Shown one piece after another: positions 24,936 through 34,916 of a DNA stretch of 37,435 bases. The notes below the pieces were generated by a model, which had not been told where the DNA came from, searched no databases, and was given only the letters and a program-made list of their open reading frames with translations. Position 1 is the first letter of the stretch. Every line of letters starts with the position of its first letter. Made by a program: the position numbers and the translations under genes. The stretch comes from Tetmemena sp. SeJ-2015 (lineage: Eukaryota > Ciliophora > Spirotrichea > Sporadotrichida > Oxytrichidae). The stretch is taken from positions 1 to 37,435 of the forward strand of contig JAJKFJ010022880.1 in assembly GCA_027382625.1 (NCBI GenBank), written 5' to 3'.

Positions 24936-26391
24936 TTTATTACAAAGGAAAGAATTTTTAGAGTTAGGTAGGAAGTTTATAAAATAGTTGTTAATTTAAG
25001 ATAGAGTCACATAAAGTCAAATTAGTGTGTGTCTATCCTAATTTTCTTAGTAGAGCTAAAACGAGATAGATTATTCTATTCTAGTCTGAGAGGCTCAAGA
25101 AAAGTTTGAGAATACTCATTTAAAGTAAATAAATACAATTATGAGAAGTCTTCTTTCATTCCATTCACTAAATTATCATTATAAGAGAGAATTTAATAAA
25201 TACTTAAATTGAATATGAGAAGCAGGGCCATCTATTAAACGATTAAAATAAAATAGTTTTTATTTTTAATGCTAAAAGGAAATGCTATTTTTTTAAAACT
25301 TGGATTAAGTATGAATTCAGATATATAATTTAAATTTATTTAATCTTTTGGGAATTTTATAATTATCAGAAGAAAAAAAATCGCATATCTCCTTGGCTCT
25401 AAGAATCTAAAATTCAAATCATTTTAAGTTGTCTAAAACCGAATATCAGAATGTAATTTAACTGTTCCAAATCACACACCTCTCAAATTAATTTAATTAC
25501 AGTACGAATTCTAATTCATCTGCCATCCTTCTCATATTAATTAAAAAATGTTTATCACATCTGTGTCGTAGAACATCTGCTTTCTCACCATTTCTATTAA
25601 TTAAAAAATGAAATTTATACTATCTTTATTAAATGTGTTCTAAAATTGGTAACAATTCAGGAAGCTTAATAAAAATAATGAAGATAATTACCAATTATCA
25701 CCAATATAGAGTAAGAAGGGGTGTTTTATTATGTAAGCAAAATATTTTAACTTAGAAATGTTAACCCTTTTTAAAAGTAATTTAGCTCTAATTACAATTA
25801 AAATATAAATATTTTTACTTAAAAAAAGATCGCAATGGGAAAAAATGCATAAAGCCATGGAGGTGGCAGCGGATAGAAATCTGGAACAAGCATGACTTAG
25901 AGTAAGGGGAGCTCAGGTTCTCATCCAGGTTAGAGTAAAGGAGCACCTATTGCTAATGTGGTTTAGTCTAAGGGGAGCCTGGGGGGTTGACTACACATTA
26001 AACTATTAACTACTCGTAGTATAATATCAACAACAACCTTCATATTAGAGTGCCAAACAAGGAGCTAAGTTCTTAGACAACTCCTAACCAAAGAAGAAAT
26101 GAATACTTATAGGTTTGATAGGATAGATTCATGATTTGGTTGTCTTCCAGATCAAGAAATAAATATTCTGGTAGTTAGTTTAGAGTTATTTTTATAAATA
26201 ATATTTCTTAAGAAAAACCTTATTCTCTGATCTTTATGTCCACTCTTTCCAGATCTATTCTTGTTAAGGTTAGATAAGTTATTAGGTATCTTCGATACTT
26301 TATTCTGCTTTATTCTATAAAGAAAAGATAGGATCTTAGTTAATTCTTAGAATATTATTCTTAAATAATTTCTCTACTATTTGTGATGATA
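24936..26391. other. AT-rich gap where GT-2 N-terminal segments are missing
   Basis: No match to the N-terminal third of GT-1 or GT-3 on either strand by eye. A GC-elevated patch at about 25855-26000 contains three imperfect AG(T/A)GTAA(A)GGGAGC-type units and is otherwise unexplained. The rest is AT-rich. Confidence 0.5.
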
Positions 26392-29133
26392 TCAATAAAT
26401 CTCCTATTTTTGCATTTCTACAAAGATCTCTAGCTTCTAATGAATGAGTTTGGAGTAGGGTTCGTACCACCCACGGGGTTTAAGGGTTCCATCTGCTCTT
26501 CTGCGCTTGATTAAATCTACTGCTGGAATTACGTCCTCACCTTATCAATTAAAACTCCTGTCTGTTCATTCACATACTTTGACCCTCCTGCTATGTACTT
26601 GTTCACAATCACAACAACTTTGGAATAAAATATATCCTTTTATAGAGATTCTTTCATTTAATGAGAATAAGAATCAAAGAAGAACTCAAAGTTTAAATTT
26701 GTAAATGATGGCAGTGTCTAGGAAGAGAGCTTGAGTCAATATACGAGGAGAGGCATCTGAGACAGCAGGATTGAAGAGGATGTCACACTTAGCCAACACA
26801 GCTAGGAATTAATCGAAGGGGATAAACTCCACATAGTCTACTATCCCTAGCATGTGATCAGGCGGCTGTCTTCCAATCATCATCAACTTTAACTCCCACA
26901 TATATTATAAACTTGTAATTAGTGTCTCTGATCAATAGGTCAAATGCCTCCATTGCAAGAGTATAGTTCTTTGTGTCAGTGTGCCACGAAGAGTTGCCTA
27001 CGTTCACAAAGCACACGTCCACCTCCTTCTTATCCCAGGTGGCATTCTTTGGCAGGAAGTGATTTGTCATCGACCACTGCAAGTCCGATTCAGCGTAGTT
27101 CATTCTTGGTAGCATGCCGTGGAAGTGTGGAGCAGGGTCTGCCTAGTTATGAAATTGAATAAATTCATTGCATCTATGAATTTGAAGTTATGCAGCCACC
27201 CAGAGAAATCTTTCATGATCTCCTTCATGCTTCTATCTAGTGAGGCTATTCTGCTGTCAGTGTCGTGCTCCCACTAGTTGAAGATGGGCCAGCTACGGTA
27301 CGACTGTACTCCAAGAACCATGTAGCCGTGCAACATTAGCATGAATAGTTTCTCTCGATCGCCTTCATAGAGCGAAGCCCCTATTAAAACTACCTTCACA
27401 TCTTAAATAAGAGCTTTGATTAGTGAGAGTTTAATTGGAAAGATAAATACATCTGCTCCTGAAGTCCTTTGGACAAGTTTGAAGAATGGGTACTTGAGCT
27501 CTATTTCGTTGAAAGAGTCGAAGGAATAAATGTTGTAGCCATCTAGTTTCTCAGCATAGGGCTTCTACAATTCTAAGTCAACTATCTTATCATAGTCCAC
27601 AAAGTGGAATCTGAGATACTCCTTTACTGACTTTAAGTCTAGCCACTTGTTAGGGCAATCATTGATTAAATGAAGATTCAGGCATTACAATTTAAAGTAG
27701 GATGAATGTCTTCGAGAGTAGCTGACAGAACCGTCTTTGTAGGTGGGTAGCTAGGGTCTTTGTAGCTCTCCCAAATGCTTCTTAAAGATCATAATTAATT
27801 TAGTGAGTCAAGAAGGTATCTTCAATACTTTATTTTAATCATAGATTTTGACTTGAGATACTTGTAGTAAGCCTCCATAGTGTAGGGCTCGTAGACATAG
27901 TCGAAGTTGTTGGTGACTGTGCTGGTATAGTATCTTGTTTGAGGCAAGTCGTAGGGCCATATACCCCAGAAGATGGAAGCAGTCATGTCACAGTGCGAAG
28001 AGTGGATGTTAATAGAATAAAGAGCAATAATTTAAGATAGGTCGTTTTAATTTGTTCTTGATAGAACGGAATTGCTGAGCTAAGTTGTCATAAAAAGCCT
28101 TGTTTGTGTCACAAACTTTAGTTAAAAACATAAAATGATGCTTTAAAAAACAGGACAATCATCGGAGTAGAGATAGACAAAGAAATCTTTACCCCTTGGC
28201 ATTTTTAACAATTCTAGGAACTCGTTCTTGAACTCTATTTAAAAGCTTTAATCACATTTTAAACATATTATAAGATTATCTATAATCTTGGAGGACTTGA
28301 AGCCTGGGAACCAATCGTTCACCTCAGGAAGGTCGTTCCAGAGGAGCAAGTTATTCACTATGTTGAATAATTCTAAAAAGGGATTAAAATCATCAGATTT
28401 TATCATATCTATAGAATAAGTTCATAAATTATTTAGAAGCTATTTAAATAAATGAATTTTAAAAAACTCTTTTAAAATAAACCCTTTAATTCCAAATCGT
28501 TGAAGTGTGGAATTGAACCAGAAAAGGCAATAGACTTGTTCTTGCCTTCCCAATAGGAGTCAATCAGCTTTTTCAAATCAACTCCGTATTTAGGATCAGC
28601 AAAGTTAACAAAAAATTTATCTTCCTCATTTATAAAGTATACTCTAATATGGATGGAATCTGTTTTAAAGCTTTCAAATTACTCCTCAATGAATTCAAAC
28701 AAAATAAGAAAGAATGAATAATTAAATGACTGAGAGAATGTAGCTTTCGTTGTACTGTGGCTTCTGATAGTAGAATACAATATTGTCTTTGGCGAAGTTT
28801 TAGAAAAGCATGCGCTGCGGGTTCAAGCCAGCATGCAGGTTGAGAGACTGCTCGTTTGCGTAATCATGCATCAGTTGATAGTTGTTGCTTACATCGCTCT
28901 ACCAGTTCAATCCCTCATATTGAAAAATAGGTCATTAGAATACATATCTACACATTATAAAATATTTTTTGTAATAGCCTAGGTTGATGGTGGGAACTTC
29001 CATGAATATCAAATTCAGATTCATGGCTAAGAAAAAAATAGGAAAGCCAGAATTAAATATTGGCAAAGTCGTAGTTCATAGATTCACTAAGCAGAGAGCA
29101 CTGCAGAGTGAAAAGTGTTTTAAAGACGTCCAT
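26392..29133 (-). CDS. GT-3: thioredoxin-like/GT-B glycosyltransferase-like protein
   Basis: Read from ATG at 29131-29133 to TGA at 26392-26394, with TAA/TAG as glutamine; about 680 residues after removing 13 resolved IESs. The start MDVFKTLFTLQC matches GT-1 and may be a signal sequence. Residues about 214-235 read DFFVYLYSDDCPVC then KAFYDNLA, a thioredoxin-like CPxC segment. Further on are WPIFNQWEHD, FVNVGNSSWHTDTKNY, IGRQPPDHM, CDILFNPAVSDASPRILTQA and YIAGGSKYVNEQTG, the GT-B-like donor-site region. Near 26540-26558 the frame needs either a 17-bp IES (pointer CCT) or one missing base. It is divergent from the Gln-rich gene, with about 0.7 kb between the starts. It resembles a secretory-pathway sugar transferase; substrate unknown. 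Confidence 0.85.
26607..26703 (-). other. IES in GT-3, pointer AAT
   Basis: 97 bp; second pointer at 26704-26706. Removal joins LDTAII to VNKYIAGGSKYVN, which is contiguous in both GT-1 and GT-2. The AT-rich body contains the misleading open frame 26507-26704. Confidence 0.9.
26879..26903 (-). other. Short IES in GT-3, pointer AT (edges ambiguous)
   Basis: About 25 bp; second pointer at 26904-26905. Removal gives TNYKFIMIGRQPPDH, matching TNYTMLLIGRELP of GT-2. The ATCATCATC context lets the edge move by three bases. Confidence 0.75.
27145..27185 (-). other. IES in GT-3, pointer AGTTATG
   Basis: 41 bp; second pointer at 27186-27192. Removal joins DFSGWLHN to QADPAPHFHGMLPRM, matching YFSAWLHNQREPYKHFNNY of GT-1, which is uninterrupted. 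Confidence 0.92.
27398..27448 (-). other. Frame-neutral IES in GT-3, pointer ACATCT
   Basis: 51 bp, a multiple of three and free of TGA, so invisible to a frame test. Second pointer at 27449-27454. Removal gives TSGADVKVVLIGASLY; GT-2 has TREDVKVLL at the same site with no insert. Confidence 0.85.
27669..27704 (-). other. IES in GT-3, pointer AATG
   Basis: 36 bp; second pointer at 27705-27708. Removal joins VSYSRRH to LINDCPNKWLDLKSVKEYL in frame, removing an in-frame TGA. Confidence 0.83.
27788..27837 (-). other. IES in GT-3, pointer ATCATA
   Basis: 50 bp; second pointer at 27838-27843. Removal joins YYKYLKSKSMI to FKKHLGELQ and on to VSYSRRH, the counterpart of VPYYFDRHL in GT-1. Confidence 0.8.
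28007..28052 (-). other. IES in GT-3, pointer TGTT
   Basis: 46 bp; second pointer at 28053-28056. Removal joins QFRSIKN to IHSSHCDMTASIFWGIW in frame. GT-1 has an IES within a few codons of this site. Confidence 0.87.
28114..28148 (-). other. IES in GT-3 at the CPxC motif, pointer AAC
   Basis: 35 bp; second pointer at 28149-28151. Removal joins YLYSDDCP to VCDTNKAFYDNLAQQF, rebuilding the CPxC motif. Confidence 0.88.
28234..28278 (-). other. IES in GT-3, pointer TCTAT
   Basis: 45 bp; second pointer at 28279-28283. Removal joins GFKSSKI to IEFKNEFLELLKMPRG in frame. Confidence 0.88.
28368..28486 (-). other. IES in GT-3, pointer TAATTC
   Basis: 119 bp, the longest resolved IES; second pointer at 28487-28492. 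Removal joins IPHFNDLE to LFNIVNNLLLWNDLPEV, matching the LVNNFMEW region of GT-2. Confidence 0.88.
28688..28736 (-). other. IES in GT-3, pointer AATG
   Basis: 49 bp; second pointer at 28737-28740. Removal joins KPQYNESY to IEEQFESFKTDSIHIRVYF. GT-1 has an IES at nearly the same position. Confidence 0.87.
28917..28973 (-). other. IES in GT-3, pointer ATA
   Basis: 57 bp; second pointer at 28974-28976. Removal joins EVPTINLGY to EGLNWQSDVSNNYQ, the same site as the TCAAA IES of GT-1. Confidence 0.87.
29024..29060 (-). other. IES in GT-3, pointer TGGC
   Basis: 37 bp; second pointer at 29061-29064. Removal joins MNYDFA to MNLNLIFMEVP and opens the frame to ATG 29133, giving an N-terminus like that of GT-1. 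Confidence 0.88.
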
Positions 29134-29847
29134 TTACAGAGCTATTTAATCGCAATAATAATGTTGCTGTTTCCTTCAATCGTGTTCTAAAGAGAGTGTG
29201 AGGGCTGAGCACTAATAAAATTTTCACCTTATTACTATATAAATCTAGAATAATCGAATTACTCTTTGCAAACAATACAACTGTGTATTTAATTCACTCA
29301 AAAATGGAGAAAATTAGCACAAGAAATGAAAGAAATTTAACTATATAAGAAATGAATTTTTATTTCTATAATAAAAGATATGATTCGATATTTTAATTAA
29401 TTATTCAAAAGATCAAAATTTTTATTATTTCCTTCTAATGCTAAATATATACTCTTAAGATAGACGTAATAATAAATGAAAAGATATCTGCAGCACTCTT
29501 GTTCATTCCGCATTAGACAATAAATATATTTAACAAACAGATTTAATTTATATCGAAAGTAAAAAAGCAATTAAAATTTATTTAGGGGAATAACTGGCTT
29601 TCAAAATAGACTTATTTATGATAATTTGATTCTCTCCCACGGACTATAAATTAGAAAAATTATTCATAAATTTATTATTATATTTGAATTAATTTGAAAC
29701 TCTGAGAGTAAACTATTCAGTCAAGAATTTAATAATTATATAATGGCTATTATATTAAATTAATTTAAATTTAATTTATTGAATTTAAATATTTTCAGCA
29801 CTGTATATAAGAAACAAAATAATATAAGACTTAATCTTTTTAAGAGT
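29134..29847. promoter_or_regulatory. Divergent intergenic region between GT-3 and the Gln-rich gene
   Basis: AT-rich and without a gene. It must hold the promoters of both divergent genes, but no specific element was recognised. A short motif at about 29584-29612 (GGGGAATAACTGGCTTT) recurs near 32638 downstream of the Gln-rich gene. Confidence 0.45.
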
Positions 29848-32118
29848 ATGGAGCAAGCCGAGATTAAAATTAAGCAAGAGCAATCATCTGCTTAAAATCA
29901 AAATCCTCCATTTGATTCATACATTTCAATTTATTGAAATAGAGGTAATAATTCAGACGCTCAAAACGAGCAAGATAACTCGTCAGACAAACTTCAAGAA
30001 AATTCACATATATACAATGGGAACGATCAAGTCGAGAGTGATGGAGACTTAAAAGACGGTGACTATGATTAAATTTCTAATTATTTAGATTCTGTACAGC
30101 AAAACGTAATGATACCACCAGAACTTTGGCATCAAGCCATCCAATACCCCATTCCTCAAAATATAATGTAAAGCATTCTCAAACTGCTCTAGTTGCCCAT
30201 TCATCAATCTTAGTAACAACCTTCGCAATCCAGATCTGTCTAACTATATTAAGCACCTCACATCAATGACACTAATGGTAGCAACAAATATTCTGAAAAG
30301 CCACCCATGCGTTCCATATTAAAATCTCCCTCACTTCAGCAAAAAACTTCCTAGATCCCGGCCAAAGTCTAGCAACCTGGGCAATAGACTCTTAATCATC
30401 AGAGTAAGCAAATATTTTAACAGTTCCCCTCTCAGAATAGGGTAGGCATCGAGTTTGGTGCTCTCCAATCGGGGGATGAAGAATAGTATCAGAGCAAGAA
30501 TTCCATAGCTCCTAATTCTCAAGCTGAAAAGTCAGGTGCTACAAAGATAAAGCAAGCCAATCAAAATCAGCTAAGAGGTAGGAAGCGCGAATAGAAGTAT
30601 GAAAATCTCCAAAATCAAAAGAACTGATATTTTAATGGAAATTTTGCCTATATTAGTGATTAATTTTAATAGAACAGTCTCCAGCAAGCTAGTAGTAAGA
30701 AAGAAATATCAAAAGAACCTTAATAATAAGATATAGAAATTTAACCTTAAGATGCATGTATGCAGTATATTTAGTATGAAGAACCTAAGGGAAAGGAAGA
30801 AGCTAAGAACAACAAGAGAAAACGTCAGAGCAAATTTGAGAATGAGTAAGAATATTTGAAAAGAAGGTGCAGTGAGGGTCCTCTCACCAGACAGATTTCG
30901 AAAAAAATAGGACTTTAAAATGATTCTGAGGAAGAGCTCTCTTTTCAGAATCTAAGAGACAATTAATATTCTATATTTTAATACAACACCATTCAGCAAA
31001 GAGACAAGTCTAGCTAGAAAAAGGGAGCAGGAAAGAATCTGAATCATCAATTCTCATAGCAAATTTAAAACCCTTTCCAGCCCGCCAACAATATTTCCTC
31101 CTCCAACAAGAAAAATGCTCAGTCTCAATAAGCTCAGCTTGAAGACCTTTCTCAATAGACAAACTAGTAGCTTTCATAAAATACTATCACCGACAAGGAA
31201 GAAAGTCATTCTTCTCCTGATCGATCTCAAAATCAATCAGCCCAGGAGGAGATGCTATCTTAAAGCATCCAACAGAGTTAAAACTAGAGAAAACAGAGAA
31301 AATCTGCACTCAATATAGTAGTAATAAATAAAGCATAGCTACCATAGTCTTTAAAGGAAGGAAAAAATCTAGCTTTGGTAAAGGAGAATCTAATTGATGA
31401 AGAGGAAAATAAGAGCGTAGCAAATGAGGCACAGGAAGATCAGAACCACCAGCAATGGTTAAATATTAGCGTGGCTCAGCATGTCCTTTCTGAAATCGAA
31501 AAAGATACCCAAGAAATTGAAAAAGTTTAAAACATCATCTCTTAGCTAGTCCGCCCTTCTGACTCGTAGGATAAAAAATATTCTCAAATGCCCCCTGAGA
31601 AATGCATTAAAGAACTCTTTGATCTGACGAGAGTCTTTAAGGAGATGCACTGTAATCTTGTGAGTTCATGTGTTGACCTTTCTTCAATAATAAAAAAAAG
31701 AGATGATGTCATCTATGAAATTATGAAATTCATTCCGTAGTCAGTTTTGGAGGATATTAAAGAAGTCCAATCTGACACAAACAATGCAAACAAGAAAGGT
31801 GCCAATAACAAATCAAAGAAAATTTGGAAAGACCTTCAATCTTAGAAGTAATTTGTCGAAACGACGAGCATCGTCAAAGGGAAAGAAGGATTCGAAAAGG
31901 TCAAAATAACAACAGATTGTAATCTATTCGATTTTAAGAACTCTTTGTCCTCTGTTAAAAAAGAGAAATTAACTTATTTCGTAATTAATTTACTTTCAAA
32001 ATGTTATTTTTCATTGCCCTTCTTTTAAAAATCTATTTTTATAATAAATTTTTAGCTGATATTTTATAAATATCATACACTTCATTATTAAAAAATATCT
32101 TAGTTACCAAAGCAATGA
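29848..32118 (+). CDS. Gln/Asn-rich, probably nuclear protein of unknown function
   Basis: A single plus frame from ATG 29848 to TGA 32116-32118, with TAA/TAG as glutamine. The only two internal TGAs (29935, 30625) lie inside pointer-flanked IESs of 36 and 51 bp. Removing them leaves about 727 residues. The N-terminal two thirds are disordered-looking and rich in Gln, Asn and Ser. A basic stretch, KGKEEAKNNKRKRQSKFEN then YLKRR, looks like a bipartite nuclear signal. Residues from about 500 on (PEKCIKELFDLTRVFKEMHC, then CVDLSSIIKKRDDVIYEIMK) look helical and may be the folded part. The last 40 or so codons become AT-driven, so the true end may be nearer 31970 with an unseen IES. No family recognised. 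Confidence 0.85.
29901..29936 (+). other. IES in the Gln-rich gene, pointer AAAT
   Basis: 36 bp; second pointer at 29937-29940. It contains most of the in-frame TGA at 29935-29937, and its removal joins SSAQNQN to RGNNSDAQNEQD in the same frame. Confidence 0.82.
30620..30670 (+). other. IES in the Gln-rich gene, pointer AGAAC
   Basis: 51 bp; second pointer at 30671-30675. It contains the in-frame TGA at 30625-30627. Removal joins ENLQNQKN to SLQQASSKKE in frame. Confidence 0.87.
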
Positions 32119-33400
32119 AGAACATAAGAATAATTGATTTGTTGTTTTTATATTCTTTTGGCGTAATTCCTGTTACTTTTTTGAATTGCTCTATAAGGGA
32201 GTTTTTATTTCTTAGATATGCATACGGCAAGGTGTATTATTTTGATTTTTCTTATTTTCATTCCTAAAAGGTCATTAAACCACTCTTTTTTAGTTAAACT
32301 TCAATCAATTGTAAATTCAATCACTATTAGCAGAGCAATTCAAAGTTAAATATTTGCACAAAATTATCAAAACATTTATAATTTTTTTATCACTAAATCA
32401 GTCATACATTTAAAAGTATTATAAAATTATTATTGTAAAATAATATCACAGCAAAATGACTTTAATGAAGTCAAACAATATTATAGATTTAGAGATGATT
32501 TTTAAACTTAGAAATAAAGTGATTATTTCTTTGGGGAGCATTAATTACCCACGCTTAAATTAAATAGTTGTTAGTTGGAACTCTATCTATGATATTATAA
32601 CTGCCGCAAAAACAGATTAGTGCATAAGCACAAATAAGGAATAACCGGCTTTAAAGATACACTCTAGTTAAGCAAATGTGCTAAACTGCCAACTTACCAG
32701 AGATTCTTATTTAGGCGCATTGTCCAGTTATCTACAGCTGCTTCGGTTATTCCCCATTCAAAACCCCATAATATGATAAGAAAGAGAAAATAAGTTGTGT
32801 ATAATTAATTTCTTTATTATAAGTGAGACTTTAATAGATAAATTTGAAAAGAAATTTATTAGTAAGTTATAAACAATTATTTTACGCTACAATGGAACTG
32901 AGAATTCTTGATGGCCCACTACAACCACTTCAGCTGTCAATTATTCGAAAAATTGCTGTTGTCATCTAACTCATAGAGATATGTAAGTAAATAATTGAAT
33001 ACATAATCCTCAACAATGAAAAATAAACTTAAACCATAACATTAAATGATTAATGGCTAAAAATGACAAGTTTATAAGTCTAAATCTACTTTCATAATTT
33101 CAATATTATTTCGATTCCCATCCTTAATAACTAATTTAGGTTTCTATCTAATACATTTGAAAATTAGACGAATTGCATTTTCTTTGACGCTCAAGTAGAT
33201 TGACAAAAATTCAACTCAAAGTTCATATATTCGCAAAGTTTCTGATTTTATTGCATCTTTTCAAAAAACATGCACTTTTAATATTCTGTATTTATATCTC
33301 ATTATATTTCTAAGAAGTTTTTAAATCGCTAAAAATATTTTTAACATTACTCGATAAAATTTAAATATTAATGAAGTTCATTAGGTGATAAATAGTCATA
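32119..33400. other. AT-rich intergenic DNA with a short inverted repeat
   Basis: No gene recognised. A GGAATAACCG motif near 32638 has an inverted partner near 32744, with a moderately GC-richer 100 bp between them. A minus open frame at 32039-32230 overlaps the end of the Gln-rich gene and is not convincing. Confidence 0.5.
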
Positions 33401-33840
33401 GATTATTATATTCATTTTATTATCAGTTTCATTTTGACTCTAAGGTATGGATGGTAGTCAGCCTTATCAGTAAATGTAGCCCATTTCTCAAACATCAACA
33501 TCCATCGCAAAAATGGAGGGGTGCCCAGCGCGCTACATAACTGCTCAACATTGCAAGTTCTTGCAGATGAGTTGGAGAAGTTAGAGAAGTTTGAAGCTTT
33601 CCTTCTCATCAACTTCTAAATCAGATGTGCACATCAATTATTGGATTGATCTCAAACTCTTGCCACTAAGCGCACTTCAGTTTGGGAGTAGCGCCGAAGA
33701 TCTTCCATAGATAGTTCCTTATTCAAGATCTCTCCGTAGACTGGTAGCAAACATCTATCGTTGAAATGGCATAAGCGTACAAAACTGTGAATCGAAGTGA
33801 AGCGCGTTATAGACTTTTCACTAGCCATTTTATTATAATA

Positions 33841-34377
33841 ATGACTGAAATATATTACACTGCTCAGGTGTGTGAGAGGGATAGCGTGAAGTTTGTATGT
33901 GCTGACGAAGCTGTGTTCACACTCAACCCCTTCATGAAGAAAGGTTGGTACAAGAGACGATAACTACTAGAAGTTTCGAGTAGAAGAAGAATAACAAACG
34001 TGCGTTTCTTGCAGGAATCAGCGCAAGACTCCAGGCTTAGAGCTGTAATGACTTCCATCCTTCGCTCTATCAGCTGAGAGAGTATGTTTGCCGTATCGCT
34101 TAAAGTGAAGCTCAAAGAGAGAGAAGAATCACAGACCGGTGAGATCGTCTCTAAGCCCTGTGGACAACTCTCAAAGCGTAACCATAAAGAAAGACTAAGA
34201 AAAAGGAGCGAAAAGGCAAGGCTGAGTGACATCAAACTCCTGTTTTTTAATGTTACCATAACTACGGCCAGAAGTTTCCACGGCAATTTGAGTTTTACGG
34301 AACCTTAAGTTAAGGACAAGACTATAAGAACTGCTGCTCATCAATTGATGCCATTGATTAAGCTATCGTATACATGA
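33841..34377 (+). CDS. Candidate coding block, one internal TGA, unknown
   Basis: From ATG 33841 a plus frame runs 178 codons to TGA 34375-34377 with one internal TGA (34075-34077) and two TAA glutamines. The sequence is GC-elevated against its surroundings. The second half is Lys/Arg/Glu-rich and probably helical. The opposite strand is also open over 33864-34286 for 140 codons without any standard stop, so the coding strand is unresolved. No pointer pair that removes the internal TGA in frame was found. It could be a decayed gene, part of a scrambled gene, or chance. Confidence 0.25.
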
Positions 34378-34916
34378 AGGATTAATAGTGAGTGTAGTTG
34401 TAAGGAGAAGTGAGAAGAGAGAGAAGACAAGAAGTTATGTATGCGAGATAAGGTAGATGATAAATTTATGGAAAAAGTTTTAAGCTAACTTAATGACTTA
34501 AGTCACGATTTGCTTATCTGGGAAGAAGGGATCTCTAAGAGAGTTCCTTTCTCCAACTCTTCTTTGGGCCACGATGGACTAGCTTCCCTCTCATTCTTCG
34601 AACTGCTCCCGCAAATCTATGTCATTATGACTTGTCGTCCCCCGGGGTTCCCCTAAGTTTTCCCCTATAGTGATAGAATCGCTTTGCTGCACTGCTCGAT
34701 GCTTAGTATTTTGCTTCCGTGCACATGATACGCATGCTCTCTCCTTCATTAAGTAGATGCCAGTGCGAGGTTTCTCTACACACAGTTAAACTCTAAAAAC
34801 TTACTAGAAAGTAGGGAACTCTGACAGCTGCTCAAACCATTCGTCGCCGATAACTATTCCTTGCTTCTTTGGGCGTATTCACTCTTACTAGATATCTACT
34901 TTCCTTGTGTGCATCT

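Noticed and set aside
29935..30627. TGA as a sense codon (Trp), suggested by two in-frame TGAs in the Gln-rich gene.
   Set aside because: Both TGAs fall inside pointer-flanked segments whose excision keeps frame, and GT-1, GT-2 and GT-3 all end at TGA with similar C-termini.
32039..32230. Minus open frame with FKKVTGITPKEYK, like the end of an AraC-family DNA-binding domain.
   Set aside because: Only about 25 residues resemble the motif, the start is not ATG, the rest is AT-driven, and it overlaps the end of a well-supported plus-strand gene.
33409..33826. A minus-strand gene read through TGA by repeated +1 frameshifting.
   Set aside because: With only TGA as stop, open stretches of 10-56 codons in shifting frames are expected by chance, and no paralogue supports the joined product.
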